The position numbers and the translations under genes were made by a program. This document shows positions 17,460 to 27,553 of a DNA stretch of 64,000 nt, piece after piece. Origin of the DNA: Terriglobia bacterium (lineage in GTDB: Bacteria > Acidobacteriota > Terriglobia > Terriglobales > Acidobacteriaceae); assembly GCA_020072645.1 (NCBI GenBank), contig JAIQGK010000005.1, positions 186,001 through 250,000 on the forward strand, in the 5' to 3' direction. The number at the start of each line of letters is the position of its first letter. The stretch's first letter is position 1. The notes beneath the pieces were generated by a model that was given only the letters and a program-made list of their open reading frames with translations, did not search any database and was not told the DNA's origin.

Positions 17460-18536
17460 ATGGGTCTCTTCCGCAAACTGCACGACTGGCTTGACGATCG
17501 CTTTGGCTGGAACGAACTGCTTGCTCCCTTGCGCAAGAAAACCGTTCCTGTCCATCGCTTGTCGCATTGGTATTTTCTCGGCGGCATTACGCTCTTTCTT
17601 TTTGTCATTCAGGTGCTCACTGGGATCCTGCTGCTGCTCTATTACCGGCCTGGGGCCAATGAAGCGTTTGAGAGCGTTCAGCACATCATGACGCAGGTAA
17701 AATTCGGCTGGCTGATCCGTTCCATCCATTCCTGGTCCGCCAACCTGATGGTGTTCACCGCGTTTGCGCACATGTTCAGCGTGGCGTTTCTCAAAGCCTA
17801 CCGCAAACCACGCGAACTCACCTGGATCAGCGGCATGATTCTGCTGTTCCTGGTGCTGGGTTTCGGATTCAGCGGCTATCTGCTGCCATGGAACACGCTG
17901 GCGTTCTTCGCTACCAAAGTAGGAACGGAAATCACCGGGCAAGTGCCGATCATCGGACGCCCGCTGATGATCTTTCTTCGCGGCGGAGAAGAAGTCACCG
18001 GGGCCACGCTCACGCGATTTTTCGGATTTCACGTTGCCGTGCTGCCCGGGTTGGCGACGATGTTGATCGGCCTGCACATTCTTCTGGTGCAGCGATTCGG
18101 CATCAGCGTGCCTCCCAAGCTGGAAGCGGAATGGCTGGCCAAACCTGCCGCATTGCGTGAGATGAAGTTTTTTCCGAACTTTGCATTGCGCGAATTGATG
18201 GCGTGGTATGTGGCGCTGGGAGTGCTCGGCGCTCTGGCGGCAATCTTTCCCTGGGACCTGGGCGTCAAGGCGGACCCATTTGTTTCCGCTCCCGCGGGCA
18301 TCAAGCCCGAGTGGTATTTCCTGTTCATGTTCCAAACGCTCAAGGTGATTCCCTCAAAAGTATTTTTCATGGATGGCGAAGTCCTGGGGGTGCTGGCATT
18401 TGGAGTGGCGGGAGCGGTTTGGCTGCTGCTGCCTTTTATTGACACTGCCCGCGCCCGTAGATGGGTCAATGCTTTGGCAGTTGTAGCTCTGGCGTACATC
18501 ATAGGAATGACCATTTATGGCCACTTTGCAAAGTAA
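17460..18536 (+). CDS. Cytochrome b of a bc-type complex (fused b6/subunit IV form)
   Basis: A 358-residue integral membrane protein. It shows the paired heme-ligand helices ([16 protein letters not shown] and [20 protein letters not shown]), GYLLPWN, and the quinol-site motif PEWY in [12 protein letters not shown]. It would accept electrons from quinol and pass them to the Rieske protein. ATG 17460 directly follows the Rieske stop. A conventional cytochrome c1 is absent; a nonaheme cytochrome takes that place in the operon. Confidence 0.92.
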   Translation: MGLFRKLHDWLDDRFGWNELLAPLRKKTVPVHRLSHWYFLGGITLFLFVIQVLTGILLLLYYRPGANEAFESVQHIMTQVKFGWLIRSIHSWSANLMVFTAFAHMFSVAFLKAYRKPRELTWISGMILLFLVLGFGFSGYLLPWNTLAFFATKVGTEITGQVPIIGRPLMIFLRGGEEVTGATLTRFFGFHVAVLPGLATMLIGLHILLVQRFGISVPPKLEAEWLAKPAALREMKFFPNFALRELMAWYVALGVLGALAAIFPWDLGVKADPFVSAPAGIKPEWYFLFMFQTLKVIPSKVFFMDGEVLGVLAFGVAGAVWLLLPFIDTARARRWVNALAVVALAYIIGMTIYGHFAK

Positions 18537-19806
18537 ATCCGCGGCTTCACACACCTCTCGATGGTTTCTGGCCATGGCCGCGGGCTTACTGCTGGCCGGC
18601 TCCGCGCACGGGCAGACAAAAAACTCATGTCTGGAGTGCCACTCCGTCTTGACGGACAACCTGGGCGTGACCGAAGAAAAATTCAGCCAGGATATCCACG
18701 GGCAAAAAGGACTCACCTGCGCCAGTTGCCACGGCGGCGACCCCAACAGTGACGATCCTGAAGTTGCCATGGGCAAGAAGGCCGGCTTCAAGGGCAAGGT
18801 CACTCGGGCACAGATTCCGCAATTGTGCGGAAGCTGCCATTCCGATCCCGCAGTCATGCGCAAGTACAATCCAGGCCTTCGCACGGACCAGCTCAGCCAG
18901 TATCACACCAGTGTTCACGGAAAACGGCTGGCCACCGGTGACACGAAAGTCGCGGTCTGCGTGGACTGCCATTCCGTGCACGATATCCGGCCACCGAACG
19001 ATCCGCGGTCCACCGTGTATCCGCTGAACGTCCCTGCTACGTGCTCTCGCTGTCACTCTGACGCAGAGCGCATGAAGGAATATAAAATTCCGACCAACCA
19101 GTTCGCGGAATATAAAAAAAGCGTCCACCATGAAGCACTGACGGTTCGCGGAGACTTAAGCGCGCCCACGTGCGTCACATGCCACGGAAATCATGGCGCC
19201 ACGCCTCCGGGAGCGTCGTCAGTGGCGGCGGTTTGTTCCACGTGCCACGTGTTCCAGGCGCAACTATTCGACTCAAGCCCGCACAAGGCGGCATTCGCTT
19301 CTGCCGGATTGCCTGGCTGCGTCACCTGCCATAGCAATCACGGCATTCAGCATCCTACTGATGCGCTGATTGGCACCGACGACAAGTCAGTCTGCGGACA
19401 GTGCCATACTGAAGGCGATCCCGGTTTTGTTGCCGCAAACAGCATCAGGGACCATCTGGCCCAGCTCGCGGCAGCCATCGACAGGTCCGATCAAATTCTA
19501 AGTAAGGCGGAACGCTCCGGCATGGAGGTCAGCGCGGCAAAGCTCGATCTGGTACAAACCCGCGATACGCTCACTAAGGCGCGAGTCACGATCCATAGCG
19601 TCAACGTCGCGCGCGTGCAGCAGGATATTCAACCGGGGCTGGTGGCTGCCGAAAAAAATTATGAAGCGGGCAAAGAGGCCTTGAAGGAACGAAATTATCG
19701 CCGCTATGGCCTGGGGCTTTCATTGATTGCCATTGCGATTGTGATCACCGGGCTCAAGATGTATCTGAAGCAGATTGAGAGCGGCCAGGATTCTCAGACC
19801 ACCTGA
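18517..19806 (+). CDS. Nonaheme c-type cytochrome with C-terminal membrane anchor
   Basis: A 429-residue exported protein with nine CxxCH motifs (CLECH, CASCH, CGSCH, CVDCH, CSRCH, CVTCH, CSTCH, CVTCH, CGQCH), an alpha-helical region after the hemes and a C-terminal hydrophobic segment ([19 protein letters not shown]). The start at 18517 overlaps the end of the cytochrome b gene by 20 bases, implying translational coupling and a joint complex. It is probably the periplasmic electron acceptor of the Rieske/cytochrome b pair. Confidence 0.88.
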   Translation: MATLQSKSAASHTSRWFLAMAAGLLLAGSAHGQTKNSCLECHSVLTDNLGVTEEKFSQDIHGQKGLTCASCHGGDPNSDDPEVAMGKKAGFKGKVTRAQIPQLCGSCHSDPAVMRKYNPGLRTDQLSQYHTSVHGKRLATGDTKVAVCVDCHSVHDIRPPNDPRSTVYPLNVPATCSRCHSDAERMKEYKIPTNQFAEYKKSVHHEALTVRGDLSAPTCVTCHGNHGATPPGASSVAAVCSTCHVFQAQLFDSSPHKAAFASAGLPGCVTCHSNHGIQHPTDALIGTDDKSVCGQCHTEGDPGFVAANSIRDHLAQLAAAIDRSDQILSKAERSGMEVSAAKLDLVQTRDTLTKARVTIHSVNVARVQQDIQPGLVAAEKNYEAGKEALKERNYRRYGLGLSLIAIAIVITGLKMYLKQIESGQDSQTT

Positions 19807-19904
19807 CATTGCGGTGGAGATTCTAATATTCTGGTAAAGTTCAGTGCGACTGCTTTAGCAATTCCGGGTTAGTACTTAGTGAGATATTCAATATGGAGGG
19901 AAGT

Positions 19905-20213
19905 ATGAAAGCAATGATCTGCACCATGGCGTTGGGCATGCTGCTGGCAGCGGCCATTCCAGCCGCCGCCGACGATGCCGCTGCGCTCTACAAATCAAAG
20001 TGCCAGGTTTGCCATGGCGCTGACGGCAAGGGGACAGCCGCCGGCCAAAAGATGGGCGCCAAAGACTTCCAGTCGCCCGAAGTGGCCAAGCAATCTGATG
20101 CCGAACTGGTCAAGACTACCAAGGAAGGCAAAGGCAAGATGCCGAAATATGACGGTAAGCTTACGGATGATCAGATCAAAGGCTTGATCAAATATATTCG
20201 CAGCCTGAAGTAG
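19905..20213 (+). CDS. Small periplasmic cytochrome c (class I), second copy
   Basis: A 102-residue monoheme cytochrome with signal peptide, CQVCHG and the axial Met in KGKMPKYDGKLTDDQ. It closely resembles the 16545-16886 protein. The ATG at 19905 is preceded by GGAGGGAAGT, a strong ribosome binding site; the ATG at 19893 overlaps that site and was rejected. It is the last gene before a strong terminator. Confidence 0.9.
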   Translation: MKAMICTMALGMLLAAAIPAAADDAAALYKSKCQVCHGADGKGTAAGQKMGAKDFQSPEVAKQSDAELVKTTKEGKGKMPKYDGKLTDDQIKGLIKYIRSLK

Positions 20214-20231
20214 CGGAAAGTTTTTGTGCGC

Positions 20232-20264
20232 AGCCTGGGGCATTGAAATGCTCCGGGCTTTTTT
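20232..20264 (+). terminator. Rho-independent terminator of the cytochrome operon
   Basis: A 12-bp stem, AGCCTGGGGCAT with ATGCTCCGGGCT (two G-T pairs), loop TGAA, followed by six T. It closes the operon that begins at 12973. Confidence 0.88.
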
Positions 20265-20295
20265 GCGCTCAACTGTAGAAAAAAGGCGGTGCAGG

Positions 20296-20694
20296 TTATT
20301 TGTGCAGGAGCACTCGAATCAGTTTGCGCAACGCAATTGGCCCTTGCCCTTTGGATAAATAGGAATCGATGACAGGGACTGCTTCATCGGGCCGCTCCAG
20401 GCTGCTATATAGGATCACCGGTATGTCTGGCGATACTCGCTTGATCTCCTGCGCCAGGGCAATGCCGCTCATGCCGGGCATCACATTATCGAGCACAACT
20501 GCGTCAACGAGATGCGTACGGAGCAAATGGAGCGCGGCTGCGGCGCTGCCTGCGGTGAATACCTGGTAGCCATCTGCTTCCAGCACGGTCTGGCAAATCA
20601 GCAGTATTTCGTTCGAATCATCCACACACAAGATGCTTCGAAGCCCAGGTCCCGTGTTGGTTCCAGATGTCGTAGATATGGCGCACACGTTCAT
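20296..20694 (-). CDS. Single-domain response regulator (REC)
   Basis: A 132-residue protein consisting of a receiver domain: acidic pair in ILCVDDSNE, phospho-acceptor Asp in AVVLDNVMPGMSG, Ser in VILYSSLE and the conserved Lys in YLSKGQGP. There is no output domain. Its start is four bases after the stop of the Crp/Fnr gene on the same strand, so the two form an operon. Confidence 0.85.
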   Translation of the reverse strand: MNVCAISTTSGTNTGPGLRSILCVDDSNEILLICQTVLEADGYQVFTAGSAAAALHLLRTHLVDAVVLDNVMPGMSGIALAQEIKRVSPDIPVILYSSLERPDEAVPVIDSYLSKGQGPIALRKLIRVLLHK

Positions 20695-20698
20695 GTCC

Positions 20699-21415
20699 TT
20701 AGACCGCGAGTAGTTCGAGTGCCTGAGGTTGAAGGATCGTTACTGAGGCCCCTTTGATGCGGATCAATTTGTCCTGTTGGAACTGGTGCAGCACGCGGCT
20801 GACTGTTTCGCGAGATGTGTTGGTCATGCTGGCAATTTCTTCCTGTGTCAGGGCCACGATAAAGCGGCGATCATTGCTGGCTGTCGCGCGCGGCGCGTCA
20901 AGCCATTCGAGAAGAAGTGAGGCAAGTCTTCCGGCGACCGTGTTCGGCAGTGCGAGCCGGCAAACATTGTTCAGGGCCACGCGGTATTCCCGCAACAGGC
21001 AGCTGGTGGCCTCAGCGGAAGCTTCAGGGAACTGCTGCAGGAGCTGGAGAAAGTCGCTGACGCGGATGGCTTTTACCCGGCACAACTCCACGGCTTCTGC
21101 CGTTGTCTCATGGGCCGATCCGCTCATGGCGGCGCTGATGCCCAGAATCTCACCAGGCCCGGCAACGCGCAGAATGGCGGTGCGTCCTTCGCGGGAACTT
21201 ACCGAGAGCTTGACCCGGCCAGAGAGTATCACGAAGACACAGCGAGGCGTTTCACCTTCTACAAAAAGAGTTTCACCGCGTGAGCGGCTCACTTCCGGTG
21301 CGATGGCCTCAAAACGCGCCAGGGCCTCATTTTTAAGGTGAGCAAACGGCAGATTGTTGTGAAACATCGATGGGGGCATGTTCGTGGAAACAGTATTCAT
21401 AGCCATGGTTGCCAT
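20699..21415 (-). CDS. Crp/Fnr family transcriptional regulator
   Basis: A ~238-residue regulator with the sensor barrel (SRGETLFVEGETPRCVFVIL, GEILGISAAMSG) and a winged helix with recognition segment MTNTSRETVSRVLHQFQQDK, the same R-E-x-x-x-R reading head as the 11441 protein. It lacks the N-terminal cysteine cluster of that paralogue. The ATG at 21415 is preceded by GGAGGAAAG; the open frame further upstream is non-conserved. It is likely to share the TGTGA-type operators of the region. Confidence 0.85.
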   Translation of the reverse strand: MATMAMNTVSTNMPPSMFHNNLPFAHLKNEALARFEAIAPEVSRSRGETLFVEGETPRCVFVILSGRVKLSVSSREGRTAILRVAGPGEILGISAAMSGSAHETTAEAVELCRVKAIRVSDFLQLLQQFPEASAEATSCLLREYRVALNNVCRLALPNTVAGRLASLLLEWLDAPRATASNDRRFIVALTQEEIASMTNTSRETVSRVLHQFQQDKLIRIKGASVTILQPQALELLAV

Positions 21416-21634
21416 TTCTTTCCTCCTACAGAATGCCGGGTTAGCGTCTTCACCGGCACACCCTTGGAAAAGCACTTCCGAAGCCATTCGACGCTACTGA
21501 AAAGACAGGACTTACGCGGGCTGCTAAAATCGCTGCTGAGTGGCAAAACGCAGAGCTGCGCCATTTAACGCAGCCCATTGCGTGCCCGATGGGCAAATCA
21601 TCTGGCCGCAGACGCAAGTTCCCGGAAAGAAAAC

Positions 21635-23020
21635 ATGGCAGAAGGTCGAAATCCGATCGAACTGGTCATCATTGATGACAACCTGCGCAGCCTGGAATAT
21701 ATCTCCACGGCCCTGGCGTCAGACAATGTGAAGATCCTTACCGCGTCTGATCCGGAAGAGGGGCTTGATCTGGTTTACACGCATCGTCCCCAGGTGGTAA
21801 TGACGGACCTGGTGATGCCGCACATGAGCGGCCTTGAAGTCCTGGAGCGGATTACCGAATTTGATCCTGCGATTGACGTGATTCTGATGACCGCGCACTA
21901 CACCACTGAGACCGCGGTGGAAGCCATCCGCAAGGGCGCGGCGGAGTACCTGAACAAACCTATTTCCCTGGCGACGTTGCGCGAACGCGTGGGCCGGATC
22001 ATTGATGCCGCATTGTTGCGGCAACAGGCAAGGCACGCTGAAGACAAGGTGCTGGAGACGGCGCAGTTTGAAGGGATTGTGGGACGCAGTCCGGAAATGT
22101 GGGAGATGTTTTCCCGCATCCGGCGCATTGCGCCGCACTACCGCGCGGCCTTGATCACGGGCCAGACCGGGACAGGAAAAGAACTGGTGGCGCAGGCATT
22201 GCACCGGCTCAGCCAGGTGAAAGGCCGGTTCGTGGTGCTGAATTGTTCCGCCGTGGTGGAAACGCTGTTTGAAAGCGAACTGTTTGGCCATGTTAAGGGC
22301 GCGTTTACCGGCGCCGACCGCGATAAGATGGGGCTGTTTGAACACGCCAACGGCGGTACGCTCTTCCTCGACGAAATTGGCGACATGCCGCTATCAACCC
22401 AGGCAAAGCTGCTGCGCGTGCTGCAAAATCAGGAAGTGTTGCGCGTGGGTTCACTAACGCCGCAAAAAGTCGACGTGCGAGTGGTGGCGGCCACCAACAA
22501 AGACCTGCGCCACCAGATTACGGAGCGCCAATTCCGTGAAGACCTGTTTTTCCGGCTTTCAATGGTGGAGATTCAAACACCGCCGCTGGCGCAGCGCATG
22601 GGCGACCTGCCGATTCTGGCCCGGCACTTTGTAAAAAAATTCGCCCAGCAATACAACAAGCAGATCAACGGTCTCACGCAACGGGCGCAAATTGTGCTGG
22701 GCCGTTATAACTGGCCAGGCAATGTCCGCGAGCTGGAAAACGTGATTGGGCATGGCGCAATGATGACCATGACGGACATGATTGACGTGGCCGATCTTCC
22801 TCCTCTCGCGCAGCATGCCATGGGCGCTGCTGCCGCTGTACCGTCCGCGCATTCTGGCGGCGTAGCCGAGTCTGCAAACGCCTCCCTTGAAGAGCATGAA
22901 AAAAAGCTGGTGATGGACGCGCTAAATCAGGCGGCAGGGAACCAGTCAAAAGCGGCACGGCAACTGCGCATTGGCCGCGACGCATTGCGTTACAAGATGA
23001 AAAAATTTGGTTTGCTGTGA
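21635..23020 (+). CDS. Sigma-54-dependent response regulator (NtrC family)
   Basis: A ~461-residue protein: receiver domain (about 8-125; LVIIDDN, MTDLVMPHMSGLE, NKPIS), AAA+ domain (about 145-385) with Walker A GQTGTGKE, the sigma-54 contact motif GAFTGA, Walker B GGTLFLDEIGD and the R-finger region, and a C-terminal Fis-type helix-turn-helix (NQSKAARQLRIGRDALRYKM). ATG 21635 follows GGAAAG. No cognate kinase is adjacent on the same strand; the hybrid of PAS kinase and REC at 23046-24648 converges on it. Confidence 0.92.
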   Translation: MAEGRNPIELVIIDDNLRSLEYISTALASDNVKILTASDPEEGLDLVYTHRPQVVMTDLVMPHMSGLEVLERITEFDPAIDVILMTAHYTTETAVEAIRKGAAEYLNKPISLATLRERVGRIIDAALLRQQARHAEDKVLETAQFEGIVGRSPEMWEMFSRIRRIAPHYRAALITGQTGTGKELVAQALHRLSQVKGRFVVLNCSAVVETLFESELFGHVKGAFTGADRDKMGLFEHANGGTLFLDEIGDMPLSTQAKLLRVLQNQEVLRVGSLTPQKVDVRVVAATNKDLRHQITERQFREDLFFRLSMVEIQTPPLAQRMGDLPILARHFVKKFAQQYNKQINGLTQRAQIVLGRYNWPGNVRELENVIGHGAMMTMTDMIDVADLPPLAQHAMGAAAAVPSAHSGGVAESANASLEEHEKKLVMDALNQAAGNQSKAARQLRIGRDALRYKMKKFGLL

Positions 23021-23045
23021 AGCAGTCGCGCTCGGTCTGAACCCG

Positions 23046-23417
23046 TTACTCCTTTGTCTGGAGCAAGCGCTGGACTTCTTCCCGCAGGTGGACGAGCGGC
23101 ACCGGCTTGGCCAGGTAGCCGGTGAATCCCGCAGCCAGCGCTCTTTCGCGATCACCCTGCATTGCGCTCGCCGTGAGCGCGATAATCGGCAGCGCGGCAT
23201 GGCGCGCATCCTTTCTTAGCTCGCTAAGAACCTCATATCCGGTGCGCCGAGGCATTTGCAGGTCCAGCAGGATGAGATCGGGTTGTTCCGCCAACGCTTT
23301 TTGCAGGGCTTCTTCACCGTCCGCCGCTTCCATTACTTCATAGCCCTGGCGTTCCAGGACGGTACGCAGGAGTTCACGGCTTGTCGCTTTGTCGTCGGCA
23401 ATCAGGATTTTCTTCAT
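23046..23417 (-). CDS. Single-domain response regulator (REC)
   Basis: A 123-residue receiver domain: KKILIADDKATSRELL, LILLDLQMPRRTGYEV (phospho-acceptor Asp), IALTASAMQGDRE and the Lys in GYLAKPVPL. It lies 19 bases after the kinase gene and is likely its partner. No output domain. Confidence 0.9.
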   Translation of the reverse strand: MKKILIADDKATSRELLRTVLERQGYEVMEAADGEEALQKALAEQPDLILLDLQMPRRTGYEVLSELRKDARHAALPIIALTASAMQGDRERALAAGFTGYLAKPVPLVHLREEVQRLLQTKE

Positions 23418-23436
23418 TAATAATTAAGAAACTATT

Positions 23437-24648
23437 TTACGCGGCCTGCTCCTGAATGAGCGGAAGCACCAGGCGAAAGCTGCTGCCTTTTCCCGGCTGG
23501 CTGGCCACACTGATGGCGCCGCCATGGACCTCCACCAGATGTTTGGTAATCGGCAGGCCCAGGCCCGTGCCTTCGCGGACACCTCCCGTGGTGTCGCCCA
23601 CCTGATAAAACTTTTCGAAGATGGAAGGCTGTTCTCTTTCTGGAATACCGATTCCCGTGTCACACACGGAAATGTGCAGAGCATCGCCCTGGCGCGCAGC
23701 TTCTATCCACACGCGGCCGGTCTCAGGCGTAAATTTCACCGCGTTGTTGAGCAGGTTATAAAGGATCTCCTTTAGCCGGACGCGGTCAGCATATAGCGAA
23801 TCATGAAAAGCGTTCTTGTTCTCAAGTTGAATGTTCTTGGTTGCGGCCTGATGGCGGATACCGGCCATCACCTCTTCAATACATGCATTAAAGTCAAATG
23901 ATTCGCGTTTTAATTCCAGGCGTCCGGATTCAATCTTGCTGATGTCCAGGACCTCATTGATCAGCTCCAGCAAGTGCCGCGCGTCCTGCAGGATGTGGCC
24001 GACGAAGCGCTGCTGCTTTTCCGTAAGCGGGCCTTCCAGTTGCTCTCCCAGCAGCTCAGAGAAGCCGATAATCGTATGCAGAGGCGTGCGCAGTTCATGG
24101 CTCATGCTGGCCAGAAATTCGGTCTTCAGGCTGTTCGCGCGCTCCACTTCCTGGTTGCGCGCTTCCAGTTGCTCATTCTTCATCGTCAGTTCGGACGTAT
24201 ACTGCTCGCGCAAAATGCGAATACGGTTCTCAACGGCCTTTCTTTCTGAGATGTCGCGCACGGAAGCAATCACGTGCAGCGATCCTTCAATCCAATTCGG
24301 GCTGAGGCTGATCTCCACGGGAAACAGTGAGCCGTCTTTTCTCTGCCCCTGCAATTCCAGGCCGGTGCCCATGGGCCGCGTGTTAGGGTGCGCCGCATAC
24401 GATGAGCGATGTTTCGCGTGCCCGCTGCGCATGGCCGCGGGAACCAGGTTTTCCACGTTCAGGCCCAGAAATTCCGCACGAGTATAGCCAAACATCCGCT
24501 CGGCAGCCTCATTGAGAATGGTAATCCGTCCTTGCTCGTCCACTTCCAGAATAGCGTCCGGCACGGCGTGCAGGAGCTTGCGATAGCGGCTCTCAAGGCT
24601 GCTCTCCTGCCGTGCTGCACCCGAGGCATTGGGGTCTTGGTATGTCAT
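23437..24648 (-). CDS. PAS-domain sensor histidine kinase
   Basis: A 403-residue soluble kinase. A PAS domain (about 20-140; [20 protein letters not shown]) is followed by a coiled coil, the HisKA dimerisation helix with the phosphorylated His in [14 protein letters not shown], and the ATPase domain with N box ([11 protein letters not shown]), DTGIGIP and GTGLGLPI. No membrane segment is visible, so it senses a cytoplasmic cue. The REC gene follows in the same operon. Confidence 0.92.
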   Translation of the reverse strand: MTYQDPNASGAARQESSLESRYRKLLHAVPDAILEVDEQGRITILNEAAERMFGYTRAEFLGLNVENLVPAAMRSGHAKHRSSYAAHPNTRPMGTGLELQGQRKDGSLFPVEISLSPNWIEGSLHVIASVRDISERKAVENRIRILREQYTSELTMKNEQLEARNQEVERANSLKTEFLASMSHELRTPLHTIIGFSELLGEQLEGPLTEKQQRFVGHILQDARHLLELINEVLDISKIESGRLELKRESFDFNACIEEVMAGIRHQAATKNIQLENKNAFHDSLYADRVRLKEILYNLLNNAVKFTPETGRVWIEAARQGDALHISVCDTGIGIPEREQPSIFEKFYQVGDTTGGVREGTGLGLPITKHLVEVHGGAISVASQPGKGSSFRLVLPLIQEQAA

Positions 24649-25430
24649 ATCGCGTCAGACTCATCCGTATTTTGGTTCGGCAATTCTACTACCTGGAATA
24701 TGTCGTGTGCAGAACATAAGCACAACCTGAGAACAAGTTTAATAACAAGTGAGCATTTCGTCCCAGATCAAGAACTGTAAAGCGTGGCACGAATCGCGCA
24801 GTTTGATTTTTGACGCATGCTTTTGTTCGCGCCTGCGCTACGCTGCGGCGCATTGACCGTGGGGTGCTTGCGCTCGGGCAGTTCATGCCAACGTCCGCGA
24901 GTTCCGGTTGAATCGATTGTGTTTTCGCAGGATAAAGAATGGTCGGCCCTACCGGACGATTTTAGAACTTGCGATTTAACGGCGCTTTAGCGCATCAACA
25001 GAATTCCCCGCTGTTTCTCCCGGCCCCTGGCCTTGCTGTGGCGTTGCGCCACTCCGCCCCGCCGCGTCTCTTGCTTTGTCCCGCCCTGTGATCTCATCCG
25101 TCATCGTTGCGCCGTGTACCACCGAATCATCAAATCGGGGCAAAAATTTCGCCAAAGGGGGCACTCAGGCCGTCCCCCTCTGGACTCCCCCCGGCCCCCC
25201 GGCTTTCCTTCTCCCGTCCACCTTCCCTTTTTGCTCGCCTGTATCCCGCTCTTACTGTCCCACTAAGCGAGTAAAGTGCTAGAAAAGAAACACTTAATTT
25301 CAGCCCGCACGGAAGGAAAATTTGCCAGCGTTGATTCTGTTGGGTTTAGCTGATCCTGGGTGATTGGCTAGGTCACAATTACGTCACAAAAATTCCTTGG
25401 ACGATTTGCCGATACCAGTCCGTAAATCCT
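24649..25430. other. Intergenic region, no gene seen
   Basis: About 780 bases between the kinase gene and the first toxin-like gene, marking the left side of the accessory region. It contains a C-rich/pyrimidine-rich stretch (about 25180-25265). A 62-residue minus frame (24976-25164) is of low complexity and unconvincing. No copy of the tRNA-Pro end repeat was found here. Confidence 0.35.
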
Positions 25431-25955
25431 TCACGGCGTGGAAAGCGTTTGCGAGATTTCGTTGGCCAACTCGCCGGGGCTCAGTATGCGGATTCCAAAG
25501 CTTGTCTGGATTCTTTTCGCCGGACCACTACCTGCAAGCTGGCGATCGGAAGTCACGAATACGTCCACCTTTGCACGTATTGCGTCCAACAGCGCTCCTC
25601 GATCCCGAATATCATTTCCAGACTTGGCGAGTTGCCCCAGTTCCTTCTGCATCCGCTCATTGTCGTGCGCGTCTGCCCAGGTCCCGGCCAAGTCTTTGAT
25701 CATGGCCACTTGTTCGCAAATTGATCCAACCGGCCAGTGAGGCAAAATTTCGAAGGTTTGAGCAAGCTGGTATGCTCCGTCGGGTTTCGCAGACAGTTCG
25801 GATAGCGTATGACGACTCACCATGACTGTGAGCTTGCCTGAAGAACATGCACTAAGTATGATCTGCACGGCGACACTAGCATGCGCGTTTGAATTTATTG
25901 CGTCGATGAAGCAATTAGCATCCAGTACAGTTTTCGTCATCTGATTCAGCGCCAT
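25431..25955 (-). CDS. PIN-domain protein (putative ribonuclease)
   Basis: A 174-residue protein beginning near TVLDANCFIDAI (first PIN acidic residue), then SRHTLSEL (conserved Glu), RDRGALLDAI and VDVFVTSDRQL, i.e. the four acidic positions of a PIN nuclease in order. PIN proteins usually cut RNA and act as toxins. No antitoxin gene is visible next to it, so it may be an orphan. An internal ATG at 25940 is an alternative start. Confidence 0.75.
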   Translation of the reverse strand: MALNQMTKTVLDANCFIDAINSNAHASVAVQIILSACSSGKLTVMVSRHTLSELSAKPDGAYQLAQTFEILPHWPVGSICEQVAMIKDLAGTWADAHDNERMQKELGQLAKSGNDIRDRGALLDAIRAKVDVFVTSDRQLAGSGPAKRIQTSFGIRILSPGELANEISQTLSTP

Positions 25956-26016
25956 AAATCACCATGTAACTGTTTGCGTTTTAGCGAGATAATTGCTGGT
26001 GCTCAGGAGGTCTGAA

Positions 26017-26643
26017 ATGTCGAGCCTCGCCAGAATAATCCTATTGGGGATAATCGCGTCCACGATTCCGTCCGCAGATGCACAGCAAGCACCTCAGCCC
26101 TGCAAGGCATATTTTGCCATGTTTCAGTTTGATTCAAAACTTGGGCTGCTGCCGGTAGTGGCATTTACGAAGGACCAGTCCAAATGGTTTGAGAAACGCG
26201 GGCGAAAACAATATCCGGAGTTCTGCCTCGACGCGGAAAAGGCTACTTATGTGATGGTCACGGTGAGATGGGATGAGCAGATCAATCAATCGGTTAACAG
26301 AACTCATACCGCATACACGACTGGTCCAACTACAGCAGTGGTTGGGACGACCGCTGCCGGGCCAGGGAAACCAGCACAGCCGATCTGGGGTACACAGTTG
26401 ACCACATTCATCACGACTTGGCAGGAAAGAGAGATCGAGTCCACGCAGGAGCCTCACGCGGTAGTCTTGACATTTAGGCCCAAGGATGGAAAGTCCCTTA
26501 TCGACGCTGGAGAATTAGAGTCACAGCCAATTTGCAATAACTTAAAGGGCGTTGGCAAAGATGCGGCCAAGGATGCTTTTGACTACACGCTAGAATGTCT
26601 CAGAAGGTTCCGCCAGGCACACCCGGATAATGAGAAACCCTAA
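26017..26643 (+). CDS. Hypothetical exported protein
   Basis: A ~208-residue protein with a signal peptide (ARIILLGIIASTIPSADA) and a soluble domain that includes TYVMVTVRWDEQINQSVNR and ends in a Cys-containing helix (AAKDAFDYTLECLRRF). ATG 26017 has AGGAGG upstream. Its stop overlaps the stop of the convergent VapC-like gene by four bases. No family recognised. Confidence 0.65.
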   Translation: MSSLARIILLGIIASTIPSADAQQAPQPCKAYFAMFQFDSKLGLLPVVAFTKDQSKWFEKRGRKQYPEFCLDAEKATYVMVTVRWDEQINQSVNRTHTAYTTGPTTAVVGTTAAGPGKPAQPIWGTQLTTFITTWQEREIESTQEPHAVVLTFRPKDGKSLIDAGELESQPICNNLKGVGKDAAKDAFDYTLECLRRFRQAHPDNEKP

Positions 26644-27071
26644 ATCTGCCAGGGGTTCAGAATCGGCACGCCTACGCTAGTGAAATCCGTGCTATTCCGC
26701 GTTACAACCGTCAATTTGTGTTCCAGTGCCGTCGCGGATAGAAGACCATCGATGATGGCCAGTGGCCTTCCACTTCGTTGGGCTGCCGCGGCAAGCAATC
26801 CCCAGCGATTGGCAATCGCCTCATCAATAACTAAAAGCCGGTTCTCAAACCATTCGTGCAAATCTTTTTCCAGCCATGTTTCCAGGTGAGTACGCCGTTT
26901 GCCCGGCACGAGTTGTTCAATTCCTCTTCTGATCTCGCCGAATGTGAGGACGCTGGCATAGAGGGAATCAGGATCGGCGGTTTCCAGCCATTGCTTAACC
27001 CGCTGATCGGGTTTGTTGTCTGGGCGGGCAAATTCTGAGATCACATTGGTATCGAGCAAAAACCCGCTCAT
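26640..27071 (-). CDS. VapC/FitB-type PIN toxin
   Basis: A 143-residue PIN-domain endoribonuclease: FLLDTNVISEFARP, TFGEIRRGIE, AIIDGLLSATALEH and VVTRNSTDF give the conserved acidic residues in order, as in FitB/VapC toxins. Its ATG overlaps the stop of the upstream antitoxin-like gene (27068-27071), the usual toxin-antitoxin layout. Confidence 0.88.
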   Translation of the reverse strand: MSGFLLDTNVISEFARPDNKPDQRVKQWLETADPDSLYASVLTFGEIRRGIEQLVPGKRRTHLETWLEKDLHEWFENRLLVIDEAIANRWGLLAAAAQRSGRPLAIIDGLLSATALEHKLTVVTRNSTDFTSVGVPILNPWQI

Positions 27072-27316
27072 AGCTCGATGTCGCGGCCCTGGTCTTTATC
27101 TCTTTCCAAGTCCAATCCAGAACCGGCGAGAGGGGATTCCATCAGGAATTGCGCAAAATTCTTGCGGGCCTTCGTCGGTTCAGATTTTAGGGAAGAGTTT
27201 TTCTCGCGCAATGCAGCCAAAGCATGGTCCAGGACCTCATCGGCGTTACGAAAATGGCCGTTCCGGATTTCCTCTCGGATAATCCGTTCCTGTTCTGGCT
27301 TGAGTTCGATGGTCAT
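27068..27316 (-). CDS. Type II antitoxin (ParD/VapB-like, ribbon-helix-helix)
   Basis: An 82-residue protein beginning MTIELKPEQERIIREEIRNG and continuing GHFRNADEVLDHALAALRE, the ParD/RHH pattern: an N-terminal DNA-binding strand, helices, then a flexible tail that would bind the toxin. The ATG at 27316 is chosen over the upstream TTG. It probably represses its own operon. Confidence 0.8.
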   Translation of the reverse strand: MTIELKPEQERIIREEIRNGHFRNADEVLDHALAALREKNSSLKSEPTKARKNFAQFLMESPLAGSGLDLERDKDQGRDIEL

Positions 27317-27388
27317 GGGCAAACCTTGCTTCCTAGTGCTGGAAATATGATACAGGAACCCTTCAAAACTCTCCCCTCAATTTTTTTC

Positions 27389-27543
27389 TTTCATTTTTCC
27401 CATAGCTGGAAGCAAACAGGAGCGCATAAGGGAGGTTGGTCAAGGCCGCGCGTTTTGTGCGCGGCTGCGGCAGTGGTCGGAGCGAAGCGAAGAGCCTTGA
27501 CGAACCTCACACGCTCCGTACAATCATGCCGGGAAAAATGAAA
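27389..27543. repeat. MITE-like repeat, copy 1 (13-bp perfect terminal inverted repeats)
   Basis: A 155-bp element bounded by TTTCATTTTTCCC (27389-27401) and its exact reverse complement GGGAAAAATGAAA (27531-27543). Its interior closely resembles, in inverted orientation, the element at 39738-39888. It contains no gene. No clear target-site duplication was seen. Confidence 0.65.
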
Positions 27544-27553
27544 CCAGAAGTCT

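Noticed and set aside
17043-18335. 430-residue minus frame opposite Rieske and cytochrome b
   Set aside because: Low-complexity antisense frame; the plus-strand proteins have full cofactor motifs.
24649-25430. Left attachment site of the mobilizable element
   Set aside because: No copy of the 27-bp tRNA-end repeat was found here; the boundary remains unknown.
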